Of a stretch of 64,000 nucleotides of DNA, positions 47,975-57,099 are shown piece after piece. Under the pieces are notes generated by a model that searched no databases, was not told the DNA's origin, and saw only the letters and a list, made by a program, of their open reading frames with translations. The position numbers were made by a program, and so were the translations under genes. How positions within the stretch are numbered: position 1 is the first letter of the stretch; each line of letters opens with the position of its first letter. Source of the stretch: Castellaniella ginsengisoli (lineage in GTDB: Bacteria > Pseudomonadota > Gammaproteobacteria > Burkholderiales > Burkholderiaceae_B); NCBI RefSeq assembly GCF_039523235.1, contig NZ_BAAAEX010000011.1, one strand, 5' to 3'.

Positions 47975-49272
47975 CGGAGCCTGTCCGCGGCGCGCAATCC
48001 GCTGCGCACGGCGCCTTCCAGCACGGCGGGATAGCCGGTGTCGGTCCAGTCGCCGGCCAGCAGCAGGCCGGGCCAGGGCGTGACGGTACCGGGGCGCCGC
48101 AGGCCCGGGATGGCGTCGAAGGTCGCCCGCCGCTCCGTGACCAGGGCGTGGGCTTCGACCTCGGGCAGCGGCGGGCGCGCCCCCGCGCCCGCCTGGTCGC
48201 GGATCTGCGCGATGACGCCGGCGGCGATGCGCGCCGGGTCGCGGCCCGCATAGCGGTCCGCCGTGCCGATCACCACATGGACCAGCCGTTGGCCGGCGTC
48301 CGCGCGGGCGCTGGCGCTGCGGTCGAACAGCCACTGCCCCCAGGCATCGCGCGCAGGGTCGTCGCGCAGCAGCAGCATGGGCTGCCCGGATCGCCAGGGC
48401 CGGACCAGGCGCAGCGTCAAGGTGCCGATGGCGGAATGCGCCAGTGCTGGCCAGGCGCTCAGAAAATCCGCCGCATCCGGCAAGGGCTCCAGCAGGCGGC
48501 GGGCCTCGGCGGCGGGCACGGCCAGGATGACGCCCTGGCAGGGCTCCCCGTCCACCCGCCAGCCGCCGGCCGGATCGGGTGCGATCGAGCGCACCCGTTG
48601 CCGCCGCAGGCGGTCGCCCAGCAGCGTGCAGGCCCGGTCGGGCCAGAGGCCGTGCAGGTCGTCCCGCGGGATCAGGACGCGGCTGGCGGCCGGCCCGGCG
48701 CCCAGGCTGTCGGCCAGCACCCGGGCGAACAAACGCGCCTGCGCCGCCTGCGCCGGCGTGTTCATGGCCGCCAGGCACAAGGGTTCCCAAAGGCGCGCCA
48801 TCAGGCCGGGCGGGCAGCCCAGGCCGTCCAGCCAATCCGCGACTGTCATGGAAGGGTCGATGCCCGGCGGCGCCAGGGCGCCGAAGACCCGGGCGAGGTG
48901 GCGGCGCCCCCGCCAGCCGTCCAGCCCCCGGCTGCCCAGCAGGACACCCAGCCGGTGCAGGGGCGAGGGCAGGGGCCAGAACCGGAGGTTCAGGCCGCCG
49001 TCGGCCGATTGCAATGCCAAATCCCGGGCCAGCAGGGCGTGCGCCGGATCCACGCCCAGGGATTGCATGAGGGTCAGGGTATCGGTGTAGGCGCCCAGCA
49101 AGATGTGCTGGCCGTTGTCCAGGCGCAGCCCCAATCCGGGGTGCTCGATGCGCCTGGCCCGGCCGCCGGGCGCGGCGGCGGCCTCGTAGACCCGGACAGA
49201 CCGCCCCGCCTGGCGCAGGCGGACGGCGGCGGCCAGTCCCGCCCAGCCGCCGCCGATGACGGCGATGCTCAT
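47947..49272 (-). CDS. hpnE: Hydroxysqualene dehydroxylase HpnE
   Basis: This 441-residue FAD-dependent amine-oxidase-fold enzyme catalyses the last step of the HpnCDE route, reducing hydroxysqualene to squalene. The dinucleotide-binding motif is VIGGGWAGLAAAVRL, with RVYEAAAAPGGRARR following and the C-terminal FAD motif LLLAGDWTDTGYPAVLEGAV. ATG 49272 overlaps the hpnD stop by 4 bases. Genes run hpnC-hpnD-hpnE on the minus strand. The 3' end overlaps the convergent cyclodeaminase gene by 28 bases. Confidence 0.92.
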   Translation of the reverse strand: MSIAVIGGGWAGLAAAVRLRQAGRSVRVYEAAAAPGGRARRIEHPGLGLRLDNGQHILLGAYTDTLTLMQSLGVDPAHALLARDLALQSADGGLNLRFWPLPSPLHRLGVLLGSRGLDGWRGRRHLARVFGALAPPGIDPSMTVADWLDGLGCPPGLMARLWEPLCLAAMNTPAQAAQARLFARVLADSLGAGPAASRVLIPRDDLHGLWPDRACTLLGDRLRRQRVRSIAPDPAGGWRVDGEPCQGVILAVPAAEARRLLEPLPDAADFLSAWPALAHSAIGTLTLRLVRPWRSGQPMLLLRDDPARDAWGQWLFDRSASARADAGQRLVHVVIGTADRYAGRDPARIAAGVIAQIRDQAGAGARPPLPEVEAHALVTERRATFDAIPGLRRPGTVTPWPGLLLAGDWTDTGYPAVLEGAVRSGLRAADRLRQEASAEAA

Positions 49273-50132
49273 TTTGCCAGGTCGCGCACCAGCCCCCGGC
49301 CGCCGCCGACCCAGGTTTTCCAGGCGAGCCAGAACTTGCGGATCGGCGTGAGGGCGATGCGCTGATTCAACACGTGCCAACCGTCGCGCTCGATCTCGTC
49401 GAGCAGGGCGGCATAGATGGCGGCCATCATCAGCCCGGGCCGCTGCGCGCGGCGGTCAGCCTCGGGCAGGGCGCGCATGGCGTCGCGGTACAGCCCGCGC
49501 GCGCGTTCGGTCTGTTGGCGCATCAGCGCCTGGAAGTTCTCGGTGTAATGGCCGTCGAGGATGTCGTCCACCGTGACGCCGTGGCGGGCCATGTCGTCGG
49601 CGGGCAGATAGATGCGTCCGCGCCGGGCGTCGTCGCCGACGTCGCGGATGATGTTGGTCATCTGGAAGGCAAGGCCCAGGGTCTCGGCGTATTCCAGCGT
49701 GCGCGGATCCGTATGCCCGAAGATGCCGGCCGACAGATCGCCCACGACGCCGGCGGCCCGCCAGCAGTATTCCTTCAGCGCCGGCCAGTCCGCGTAGCGG
49801 AATTGGTCCAGGTCCATTTCCATGCCTTCGATCACGGCGTAGAAAGGGCCGGGCTGCAGTCCGAAGGCGCGGACGTGCCCGGACAGCGCGATGGCCACCG
49901 GATGATCGGGCGTGCCGTCGAACATCAAGTCGACCTGGCTGCGCCACCAGGCGAGCTTCATCCGCGCGACGGAGGCTTCTCCGACCTCGTCCACGATGTC
50001 GTCCACCTCGCGGCAGAAGGCATACAGCGCCGTGATGGCGCGGCGCCGCTCGGGCGGCAGGAACAGGAAGGCGTAGTAGAAGCTGGAGCCGCTGCGTGCG
50101 GCCTTTTGCTGGCAGTATTCGTCGGGCGTCAT
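49269..50132 (-). CDS. hpnD: Presqualene diphosphate synthase HpnD
   Basis: This 287-residue squalene/phytoene-synthase-fold enzyme joins two farnesyl diphosphates to presqualene diphosphate. The aspartate-rich motifs are FCREVDDIVDE and NIIRDVGDDARRGRIYLP. Family features YYAFLFLPPERRRAITALY and KLAWWR are present. It overlaps both hpnC and hpnE by 4 bases, so the three are one translationally coupled unit. Its substrate is made by IspA (32081-32998). Confidence 0.93.
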   Translation of the reverse strand: MTPDEYCQQKAARSGSSFYYAFLFLPPERRRAITALYAFCREVDDIVDEVGEASVARMKLAWWRSQVDLMFDGTPDHPVAIALSGHVRAFGLQPGPFYAVIEGMEMDLDQFRYADWPALKEYCWRAAGVVGDLSAGIFGHTDPRTLEYAETLGLAFQMTNIIRDVGDDARRGRIYLPADDMARHGVTVDDILDGHYTENFQALMRQQTERARGLYRDAMRALPEADRRAQRPGLMMAAIYAALLDEIERDGWHVLNQRIALTPIRKFWLAWKTWVGGGRGLVRDLAK

Positions 50133-51010
50133 GGTAGCTGGGCCAATGCGGCGTCGGGTCGCGGCGTCAGGAATGCGCGCCAGCATAGCAGGAAGGCGTC
50201 GCCGCGGCCCAGGATGGGCCGGTTGCGCCAAGGGTCGTAGCCGCCGGCCGCCAGCTTGTCGAGGATCCTCAGGCCGCCATGCACCACCAGGCGCAGTTCG
50301 AGGCCGATGCGGCCGGGCAGGCGCCAGGCCAGCGGGCTGCCGGCCAGCAGGGCGCGGCGTGCCTGCCCGGCCTGCTCGCGCACGGCGGCGCGCCAGGCAT
50401 CGGGGGATGGGACGGGGGCGCCGGCGCACAGGGCGTCCAGGTCGTGCGGATCGAGCCCGTGGCGCGCCAGGCAGTCCAGAGGAATGTAGCAACGGCCCTT
50501 GGCGTGGTCCAGGGCGACGTCCTGGCAGAAATTCGCCCGCTGCAGGCCAGTGCAGATCGCATCGGACTGGGCCAGGTCTTCGGGAGCGGTGTGGCCGAAC
50601 AGGTGCAGCATCAGACGGCCGACCGGGTTGGCGGACCGGCGGCAGTAGTCCAGCAGGTGCGGCTCATCGGCGTAGCGGGTGACCTCGAGATCCTGGATGA
50701 AGGCCGACAGCAGATCGAGCAGGGGCTGGATGGGCAGGCGGTGGCGTGCGAGGGTATCGCCCAGGCGGGCAAACACCGCCCGGTCGTCTTCGGACAAGGG
50801 CGCCTGGATCGGCCGGCCGGCGCCCAGGTCGCGGACAGCGGCGCGCCAGGCCTCCAGCCGTGCCAGGCGCGCTTGCACGGGAGCGTCGCCTTCGTCGGCG
50901 ATGTCATCCGCGCCGCGCGCGAAGGCGTACAGGTCGCGTACCGCCGGGCGCAGCCGGGCGGGCAGCAACAGGGACGCGACAGGGAAGTTTTCGTAGTGAT
51001 CGACGCTCAT
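50129..51010 (-). CDS. hpnC: Hydroxysqualene synthase HpnC
   Basis: The 293-residue paralogue of HpnD converts presqualene diphosphate to hydroxysqualene. HYENFPVASLLLP at the N-terminus is the HpnC signature; the metal-binding motifs are ARGADDIADE and DVALDHAKGRCYIPLD. It is first in hpnCDE. A palindromic AGTATACT at 51019-51026 lies in the short gap shared with alr and could supply a -10 in either direction. Confidence 0.93.
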   Translation of the reverse strand: MSVDHYENFPVASLLLPARLRPAVRDLYAFARGADDIADEGDAPVQARLARLEAWRAAVRDLGAGRPIQAPLSEDDRAVFARLGDTLARHRLPIQPLLDLLSAFIQDLEVTRYADEPHLLDYCRRSANPVGRLMLHLFGHTAPEDLAQSDAICTGLQRANFCQDVALDHAKGRCYIPLDCLARHGLDPHDLDALCAGAPVPSPDAWRAAVREQAGQARRALLAGSPLAWRLPGRIGLELRLVVHGGLRILDKLAAGGYDPWRNRPILGRGDAFLLCWRAFLTPRPDAALAQLP

Positions 51011-51153
51011 GATGAGGCAGTATACTTAGCCCGGCAGTCTGCTTGGCCCGGGTTTTTTCCGCAGGTCACCCTGGCCCGGCAGGCCGATTCTCGAATGCCC
51101 ATGCACGGCCCGGTTCCAGGGCCGCCGTCTTTTTCTGCCTTCCGGGGGAGTTC

Positions 51154-52281
51154 ATGCCGCGTCCGATTCTGGCGACGATCGACACCGAAGCCATGTCCCA
51201 TAATCTGCGGACGGTCATCGGCCGCCTGCGGCAGGATGCCCCCGGTTCAGTCCCTTTCGTCTGGGCTGTGATCAAAGCGCGCGGCTACGGGCACGGCATC
51301 GAGGCTGCCCTCGAGGGTTTCAGCGAGGCCGACGGCCTGGCGATGCTGGACCTCGAAGAGGCCGTGCGATGCCGCGAACTGGGCTGGACGGGTCCGCTGC
51401 TGCTGCTCGAAGGCTTCTTCGAGCCCGACGATCTCGACACGCTGGTCCGGTACCGGATCGGCGCCGCCGTGCATTGCGACGAGCAACTGGACATGCTGGC
51501 GACCAGCCCCGTCGCCCGGCAGGTCGATGTCTTCGTCAAACTGAACACCGGCATGCACCGGCTGGGCTTCCAGCCGGACGAGTTCCGCGCCGCGTACGAT
51601 CGCGCCCTGGTCCTGCAGGCCGGCGGCGTGCTGGGCCAGCTCGGCGCCATGACCCATTTTGCGCGCGCGGACGACGATCCCGACGTCACCCTGGCGCAGA
51701 TCGAGTGTTTCCGGCGCGTGACCGATGGCCTGTCCGGTCCGGTCAGCCTGTGCAACTCGGCGGCCACCCTGACGCCGGGGCTCGCGTCGGGCATCGCCGG
51801 CGATACCCAGTGGGTTCGCCCGGGCATCTGCCTGTACGGCGCCTCGCCTTTCGCCGACCGTTCGGCCGACTCGTTCGGCCTGCGCCCGGCCATGACGCTG
51901 TCTGCCCAGTTGATCGGCGTGCATCGCGTCCCGGCGGGCGAGTCGGTGGGCTATGGCCATGCGTTCCGCGCACCCCATGAGATGCGGGTCGGGATCGTCG
52001 CCTGCGGCTATGCCGACGGCTACCCGCGCCATGCGGCGACGGGCACGCCGGTCACGGTCGCGGGGGTGAACACCCGGCTCGTCGGCCGGGTGTCCATGGA
52101 TATGCTGGCCGTGGATCTGGATCCCGTGCCTGAGGCGTCGGTGGGCGCGCCGGTTGTGCTTTGGGGCGCGGGGGGGCCTTCGGTGGATGAGGTCGCCGCC
52201 GCCTGCGGCACCATCGGCTACGAATTGCTCACCGCCGTGACGTCGCGGGTGCCGCGCCGCATTCTGCCCATTCCGGCCTGA
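51154..52281 (+). CDS. alr: Alanine racemase
   Basis: The 375-residue PLP enzyme interconverts L- and D-alanine for peptidoglycan. The PLP lysine motif reads VIKARGYGHG where most enzymes have VVKANAYGHG, and the second catalytic base, a Tyr, is in SVGYGHAF. GRVSMDMLAVDL near the C-terminus is standard. The ATG at 51154 has GGGGGAG upstream, fixing the start; the open frame before it is not conserved. It is followed 10 bases later by the SDR gene and then radA. Confidence 0.95.
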   Translation: MPRPILATIDTEAMSHNLRTVIGRLRQDAPGSVPFVWAVIKARGYGHGIEAALEGFSEADGLAMLDLEEAVRCRELGWTGPLLLLEGFFEPDDLDTLVRYRIGAAVHCDEQLDMLATSPVARQVDVFVKLNTGMHRLGFQPDEFRAAYDRALVLQAGGVLGQLGAMTHFARADDDPDVTLAQIECFRRVTDGLSGPVSLCNSAATLTPGLASGIAGDTQWVRPGICLYGASPFADRSADSFGLRPAMTLSAQLIGVHRVPAGESVGYGHAFRAPHEMRVGIVACGYADGYPRHAATGTPVTVAGVNTRLVGRVSMDMLAVDLDPVPEASVGAPVVLWGAGGPSVDEVAAACGTIGYELLTAVTSRVPRRILPIPA

Positions 52282-52291
52282 GGAATCTCCC

Positions 52292-53008
52292 ATGAAAAAT
52301 AGCTGCGTACTCGTCACCGGCGCGACCAAAGGCATCGGCTGGGCCGTCAGCCAGCGCCTGGCCGACCAGGGTTGTCACGTCGTCGGCCTGGCCAGGCACG
52401 TGGCCGACATCGACTTCCCCGGCTACCTGTACGCTTGCGATCTGGCCAACGCCGGCGAGACCGAAGAGCTTTTGCGCGTCATCCGCGAAAAATATCCCGT
52501 CGATGCCGTGGTCAACTGCGTCGGGCCGGCGATGCCCGAACCTCTCGGCGAGGTCGATCTGGCTTCGCTCTACCAGGCTTTCGACCTGAACGTGCGCGTG
52601 GCCGTCCAGGCGGTACAGGCCTTCGTGCCCGGCATGAAGGCGCGCAAGTCCGGCCGCATCGTCAATCTGTGCGGACGCGTCGTCCACGGCCAGACCGGGC
52701 ACACCAGCTATGCGGCGGCCAAGAGCGCGCTGCTCGGCTGTACCCGGACCTGGGCCCTCGAACTGGCGCCTTATGGCGTGACCGTCAACGCGGTCTCGCC
52801 CGGTCCGGTGGAGACCGGCCTGTTCCGCGCCGAATGCCCGGTCGGCAGCGAGGCCGAGAAAGCCGTGCTGGCGACGATCCCGATGGGCCGCCTGGCGCAG
52901 GCCGACGAGGTCGCGTCCGCCGTGGTGTTCCTGCTGGGTGACGGGGCGGCCTTCATCACCGGACAGGAAATCGGCGTGGACGGCGGCGGCAGCCTGGCGG
53001 GCCGTTGA
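52292..53008 (+). CDS. SDR-family oxidoreductase lacking the catalytic serine
   Basis: This 238-residue classical short-chain dehydrogenase has the cofactor motif GATKGIG, Asn100, Tyr140 and Lys144 (YAAAK). The place of the catalytic Ser, 12-13 residues before the Tyr, holds Cys127-Gly128 (IVNLCGRVV), so proton relay must differ or activity is altered. The C-terminus IGVDGGGSLAGR is FabG-like. The substrate is unknown. It lies between alr and radA and overlaps the latter at TGATG, so it is part of this transcript. Confidence 0.85.
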   Translation: MKNSCVLVTGATKGIGWAVSQRLADQGCHVVGLARHVADIDFPGYLYACDLANAGETEELLRVIREKYPVDAVVNCVGPAMPEPLGEVDLASLYQAFDLNVRVAVQAVQAFVPGMKARKSGRIVNLCGRVVHGQTGHTSYAAAKSALLGCTRTWALELAPYGVTVNAVSPGPVETGLFRAECPVGSEAEKAVLATIPMGRLAQADEVASAVVFLLGDGAAFITGQEIGVDGGGSLAGR

Positions 53009-54363
53009 TGGCCAAGGCCCGGACCCAGTTTCTCTGTTCGGATTGCGGCGGCATTTCCGCCAAATGGGAGGGGCGCTGCCCGCATTGCGGGGCCTGGAAC
53101 ACGCTCCAGGAAACCCGCGAATCCCCAGCGGCGGCCGGCCACCGCTATGCGCCGCTGGCTGCTTCCACGCCGGTGCGCCGCCTGGCCGACATCGAGGCGC
53201 GCGAGCAGGCCCGCAACCCGACCGGCATCGAGGAATTCGACCGCGTCCTGGGCGGCGGGCTGGTGGCCGGCGCCGTGGTGCTGATCGGCGGCGATCCGGG
53301 GATCGGCAAGTCGACCCTGCTGCTGCAGGCGCTGGCCAGCCTGTCGGAGCGCGGCCCCGTGCTCTACGTGACGGGTGAGGAATCCGCCGAGCAGGTCGCC
53401 CTGCGCGCGCAGCGCCTGGGCGTATCGGGCGATGGCGTGGATCTTCTGGCCGAGATCCGCCTGGAGCAGATCACCCAGGCCCTGGTCGAGCGCCAGCCCG
53501 GCGTGGCCGTCATCGATTCGATCCAGACCTTGTATTCGGGCGAATTGACCGCCGCGCCCGGCTCGGTGTCCCAGGTGCGCGAATGCGCAGCCCAACTGAC
53601 CCGCATCGCCAAGCAGACCGGCGTCACCCTGATCCTGATCGGCCACGTCACCAAGGACGGCGCGCTGGCGGGCCCGCGGGTGCTGGAACACATTGTCGAC
53701 ACCGTCCTGTATTTCGAGGGCGACACCCATTCCTCGTTCCGTCTGGTGCGGGCGATCAAGAACCGTTTCGGCGCCGTCAACGAACTCGGCGTGTTCGCCA
53801 TGACCGACCGGGGGCTGCGCGGGGTCAGCAATCCGTCCGCGCTGTTTCTGGCCGGACATGCGCGCGAGGTCGCGGGCTCCTGCGTCATGGCCACCCAGGA
53901 GGGCACCCGTCCGCTGCTGGTCGAGGTCCAGGCGCTGGTGGATACGGCCCATGTGCCCAATCCGCGCCGCCTGTCCGTCGGGCTGGAAAGCAGCCGCCTG
54001 GCCATGCTGCTGGCCGTGCTGCACCGCCATGCGGGAGTGGCCACCTACGACCAGGACGTGTTCGTCAACGCCGTCGGCGGGGTGCGCATCATGGAGCCGG
54101 CCGCCGATCTGGCCGTGGCCCTGGCGATCCTGTCTTCCATGCGCGACCGGCCTTTGCCGGCCGGCTTGCTGGCCTTTGGCGAGATCGGGCTGGCCGGCGA
54201 AATCCGCCCGGCGCCGCGCGGCCAGGAACGCCTGCGCGAAGCCGCCAAGCTGGGCTTCAAGCATGCGGTCGTGCCGCGCGCCAATGTGCCGCGCCAGCCG
54301 ATCGAGGGGTTGCGCATCCAGGCCGTCGATCGCGTCGAAGACGTGCTCGGCGTGCTGTCCTGA
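53008..54363 (+). CDS. radA: DNA repair protein RadA
   Basis: This 451-residue RecA-like ATPase takes part in homologous recombination branch migration. The N-terminal zinc finger CSDCGG...CPHCGAW is followed by Walker A GDPGIGKST, the RadA-specific KNRFG motif (IKNRFGAVNELGVF) and a C-terminal Lon-like domain (about 270-450). ATG 53008 shares its A with the SDR stop (TGATG). A TTG three bases upstream is possible but unnecessary. Confidence 0.96.
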   Translation: MAKARTQFLCSDCGGISAKWEGRCPHCGAWNTLQETRESPAAAGHRYAPLAASTPVRRLADIEAREQARNPTGIEEFDRVLGGGLVAGAVVLIGGDPGIGKSTLLLQALASLSERGPVLYVTGEESAEQVALRAQRLGVSGDGVDLLAEIRLEQITQALVERQPGVAVIDSIQTLYSGELTAAPGSVSQVRECAAQLTRIAKQTGVTLILIGHVTKDGALAGPRVLEHIVDTVLYFEGDTHSSFRLVRAIKNRFGAVNELGVFAMTDRGLRGVSNPSALFLAGHAREVAGSCVMATQEGTRPLLVEVQALVDTAHVPNPRRLSVGLESSRLAMLLAVLHRHAGVATYDQDVFVNAVGGVRIMEPAADLAVALAILSSMRDRPLPAGLLAFGEIGLAGEIRPAPRGQERLREAAKLGFKHAVVPRANVPRQPIEGLRIQAVDRVEDVLGVLS

Positions 54364-54373
54364 TAGGTTCGCG

Positions 54374-55150
54374 ATGGAAGGGCTCTGGCTGATTCCCGCC
54401 TGCCTCGCGGCCGGAGGGCTGATCGGTTTTTCCGGCGGCGTGCTGGGCATCGGCGGGGGCCTGTTCGCGATTCCTCTGCTGGGGCTGCTCCTGGGCTATG
54501 AGCAGCAGGCCGCCCAAGGGACGGCGCTGATCATGGTGCTGCCCGCCATTTTGCTGACCCTGCGCAAATATCATCAGCATGCGCCCATCGACTGGCGTGC
54601 GGCCGCCGCCGGGGCCTGCGGTTCCATCTTCTGCACCTGGATCGGCGCGCGGATCGCGTTGGGACTGGATCCCTGGCTGCTGCGGCGCATCTACGCCGGT
54701 TTCGTGTTCCTGATCGCCGTCTTCTATTTCCGCGAGAGCCTGGGCCGGCGGGCCCGGCCCCAACCGGCCGCGTTCTATCGCGAGGTCGGCCAGGTGCGCA
54801 AGATCTGGTATTTCTGCGTCGGCCTCTGCGCCGGTCTGGCCGGCGGGATCTTCGGCGTGGGCGGCGCCGTGCTGGCGGTGCCGTTCCTGACCAGCTTCTT
54901 TCACCTGCGCCAGACCTCGGCTCAGGCAGTGGCGCTGGCGATGATCGTGCCGGGCACCTGCGTGGCATTGGCCACCTACGCCTGGCATGGCCAGGCGCAC
55001 GGCCTGGTGGGCATCCCCCTGGCCGTCGGCAGCCTGCTGTGCGTGCCCTACGGAGTGCGCCTGGCCTATGCCTTGCCCGAGGCGCGCTTGAAGCTGATCT
55101 TCGCCTGCATGCTGCTGGTCATCATGGGGCTGCTGCTGATGCGGGGATGA
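54374..55150 (+). CDS. TSUP-family permease (TauE/SafE sulfite exporter family)
   Basis: The 258-residue membrane protein has about eight membrane helices in two repeats. The paired motifs GFSGGVLGIGGGLFAIPLL and GLAGGIFGVGGAVLAVPFL are diagnostic for TSUP/DUF81. Members export or import sulfite, sulfoacetate and other anions; the substrate here is unknown. It follows radA by 10 bases and is the last gene of the alr-SDR-radA-TSUP set, closed by the hairpin at 55151-55193. Confidence 0.9.
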   Translation: MEGLWLIPACLAAGGLIGFSGGVLGIGGGLFAIPLLGLLLGYEQQAAQGTALIMVLPAILLTLRKYHQHAPIDWRAAAAGACGSIFCTWIGARIALGLDPWLLRRIYAGFVFLIAVFYFRESLGRRARPQPAAFYREVGQVRKIWYFCVGLCAGLAGGIFGVGGAVLAVPFLTSFFHLRQTSAQAVALAMIVPGTCVALATYAWHGQAHGLVGIPLAVGSLLCVPYGVRLAYALPEARLKLIFACMLLVIMGLLLMRG

Positions 55151-55193
55151 GACCGGCCACGGCACAGCCCCTGCGGACCGTGCCGTGCCGGTC
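55151..55193 (+). other. Long hairpin directly after the TSUP permease stop codon
   Basis: GACCGGC-c-ACGGCAC (55151-55165) pairs with GTGCCGTGCCGGTC (55180-55193): 14 pairs with one bulged C and a 14-base loop. It starts at the base after the stop codon. No T-run follows, so it probably marks or protects an mRNA 3' end. Confidence 0.55.
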
Positions 55194-55277
55194 GGATCCG
55201 GTCGGCATGCAGGCCGCGAGGGGGAGAAATGCCTCATGCCGGAACGCACCCAGTCGATCAAATCCAAGGAGACATGA

Positions 55278-55982
55278 ATGAGGAACCGCATTCCGCCGGG
55301 CTGGGCCGAACACCGCTTCCCCGGCGGCGCCTTCTGCGTGCCGGCGCGGTTTTCCGGCCGGGCCGACCCGGGCTGGTTCGATGCCCGCAGGCCCGATGCC
55401 ATCCCGGTGGGCGAGGGCGGCCGCCAGGCCGCCTGGTTCGTCGAGGGCGATCACGGCCTCGCCGTCCTGCGCCACTATCGGCGCGGCGGCCTGCGCGCCC
55501 GGCTGGGCGGCCGCGAATCCTATCTGTGGCTGGGAGAGCCCCGGGTGCGCGCCTGGGCCGAAGCCCGGGTGCTGGATCACCTGCGCCGGGCCGGATTGCG
55601 CGTGCCCGAGCCGCTGGGTGCGATTTATTGGCGTGGGGGGCCTTCTTCTTTCTTCTACCGCAACGCCATCCTGGTCGCCCGGATTGCGGGAGCGCAGGCC
55701 CTGGCGGGCCGCCTGGACCAGGCCGATCCCGCCGCCGTCGCCCGGGCCATTGCCGCGATGCACGCGGCCGGTGTCTGGCATGCGGACCTGAACGCCTACA
55801 ACATCCTTTTCGACGCCGACGGCCAGGTCTGGCTGATCGATTTCGACCGCGCGCGCCTGGGTGTGGTGTCACCGGAACAGGCACAAAAAAACCGGTTGCG
55901 CCTGCGCCGGTCTTTGGTTAAGGTAGCCGGCGCGCGCGGAGCGCAGTGGTGGGATGCGTTATCCCGTTGTTTACCTTCATGA
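55278..55982 (+). CDS. kdkA: 3-deoxy-D-manno-octulosonic acid kinase KdkA
   Basis: This 234-residue kinase phosphorylates Kdo in the lipopolysaccharide core at the inner face of the membrane. The kinase-like catalytic motifs are HADLNAYNILFD and LIDFDRAR; the N-terminus RIPPGWAEHRFPGG fits the family. ATG 55278 is preceded by AAGGAG (55266-55271); ATG 55274 just before it is out of frame. potF starts 14 bases later. Confidence 0.88.
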   Translation: MRNRIPPGWAEHRFPGGAFCVPARFSGRADPGWFDARRPDAIPVGEGGRQAAWFVEGDHGLAVLRHYRRGGLRARLGGRESYLWLGEPRVRAWAEARVLDHLRRAGLRVPEPLGAIYWRGGPSSFFYRNAILVARIAGAQALAGRLDQADPAAVARAIAAMHAAGVWHADLNAYNILFDADGQVWLIDFDRARLGVVSPEQAQKNRLRLRRSLVKVAGARGAQWWDALSRCLPS

Positions 55983-55996
55983 TAGGGACTCACGCC

Positions 55997-57094
55997 ATGA
56001 AAATCGGCACCGTTCACACCCTGTTGACCGCCGCCGCGTTGATCGCTGCGGTTCCGGCGTCCGCCCAGGATCGCGTCGTCAACGTCTATAACTGGGCCGA
56101 ATACACGGCTCCCGATACCTTGTCCGGTTTCGAGCAGGCCACCGGCATCAAGGTCCGCTACGATGTCTACGATACCAACGATACGCTCCAGGCCAAGCTG
56201 CTGACGGGCAAGTCGGGTTACGACGTGGTCGTGCCGTCCACCCACTATGCCGCCCGGCAGGTTCAGGGCGGCCTGTTCCAGAAGCTGGACCGCTCCAAGA
56301 TTCCCAACTGGCAATACCTGGATCCCGATCTGATGGCCCTGGTCGCCACGGTCGATCCCGGCAATCAGTACCTGATCCCCTGGGGTTACGGCACCAATGG
56401 CCTGGGTTACAACGTGACCAAGGTGCGCGAAATCATGGGCGAGGACGCGCCCCTGAATTCCTGGGACATGCTCTTCAAGCCCGAGAACGCGGCCAAGCTG
56501 CAGTCCTGCGGCATTTCCATCCTGGACGAGGCCGCGCAAGTCTTTCCGGCCGTGCTGCACTACCTGGGCAAGGATCCCAACAGCAGTGATCCCAAGGATT
56601 ACGAAGCCGCGCTGGCCCTGCTGAAGACCATCCGGCCCTACGTGCGCCAGTTCAGTTCCTCGGGCTACATCGACGAACTGGCCTCGGGCGGCCTGTGCAT
56701 GGTCTACGGGTTCTCGGGCGACGTGATGATCGCCTCGTCCCGGGCCAAGGAGGCCAAGCAGCCCTACGCCATCGACTACATCATCCCGGACGGCGGCGCT
56801 CCGGTCTGGTTCGACACCATGGCCATCCCCAAGAGCGCCGAGCATGTGGACGAGGCGCATGCCTTCATCAACTACATCGAGACGCCCCAGGTGCATGCGG
56901 CCATCACCAATACCATGTACTACCCCAACGCCAACAAGGAGGCGCGCAAGTACGTGGTCGAGGAAGTCGCGAGCAACCCCATGATCTATCCCTCGCCCGA
57001 GGTTTCCCGCACGCTGTTCGTCATCCAGCCGCAGCCCCTGAACATCCTGCGCTTGCAGACGCAGATGTGGGCCCAGCTCAAGACCGGGCGCTGA
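55997..57094 (+). CDS. potF: Polyamine (putrescine) ABC transporter, periplasmic binding protein
   Basis: The 365-residue PotF/PotD-type binding protein has a signal peptide of about 23 residues ending ASA before QD. VVNVYNWAEYTAPDTLSGFE is the typical start of the mature protein. PWGYGTNGLGYNV and GYIDELASGGLCMVYGFSGD match the PotF group, favouring putrescine over spermidine (family-level inference). It is first in potFGHI; potG starts 5 bases after its stop. It is closely linked to kdkA upstream. Confidence 0.93.
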   Translation: MKIGTVHTLLTAAALIAAVPASAQDRVVNVYNWAEYTAPDTLSGFEQATGIKVRYDVYDTNDTLQAKLLTGKSGYDVVVPSTHYAARQVQGGLFQKLDRSKIPNWQYLDPDLMALVATVDPGNQYLIPWGYGTNGLGYNVTKVREIMGEDAPLNSWDMLFKPENAAKLQSCGISILDEAAQVFPAVLHYLGKDPNSSDPKDYEAALALLKTIRPYVRQFSSSGYIDELASGGLCMVYGFSGDVMIASSRAKEAKQPYAIDYIIPDGGAPVWFDTMAIPKSAEHVDEAHAFINYIETPQVHAAITNTMYYPNANKEARKYVVEEVASNPMIYPSPEVSRTLFVIQPQPLNILRLQTQMWAQLKTGR

Positions 57095-57099
57095 CGGCG

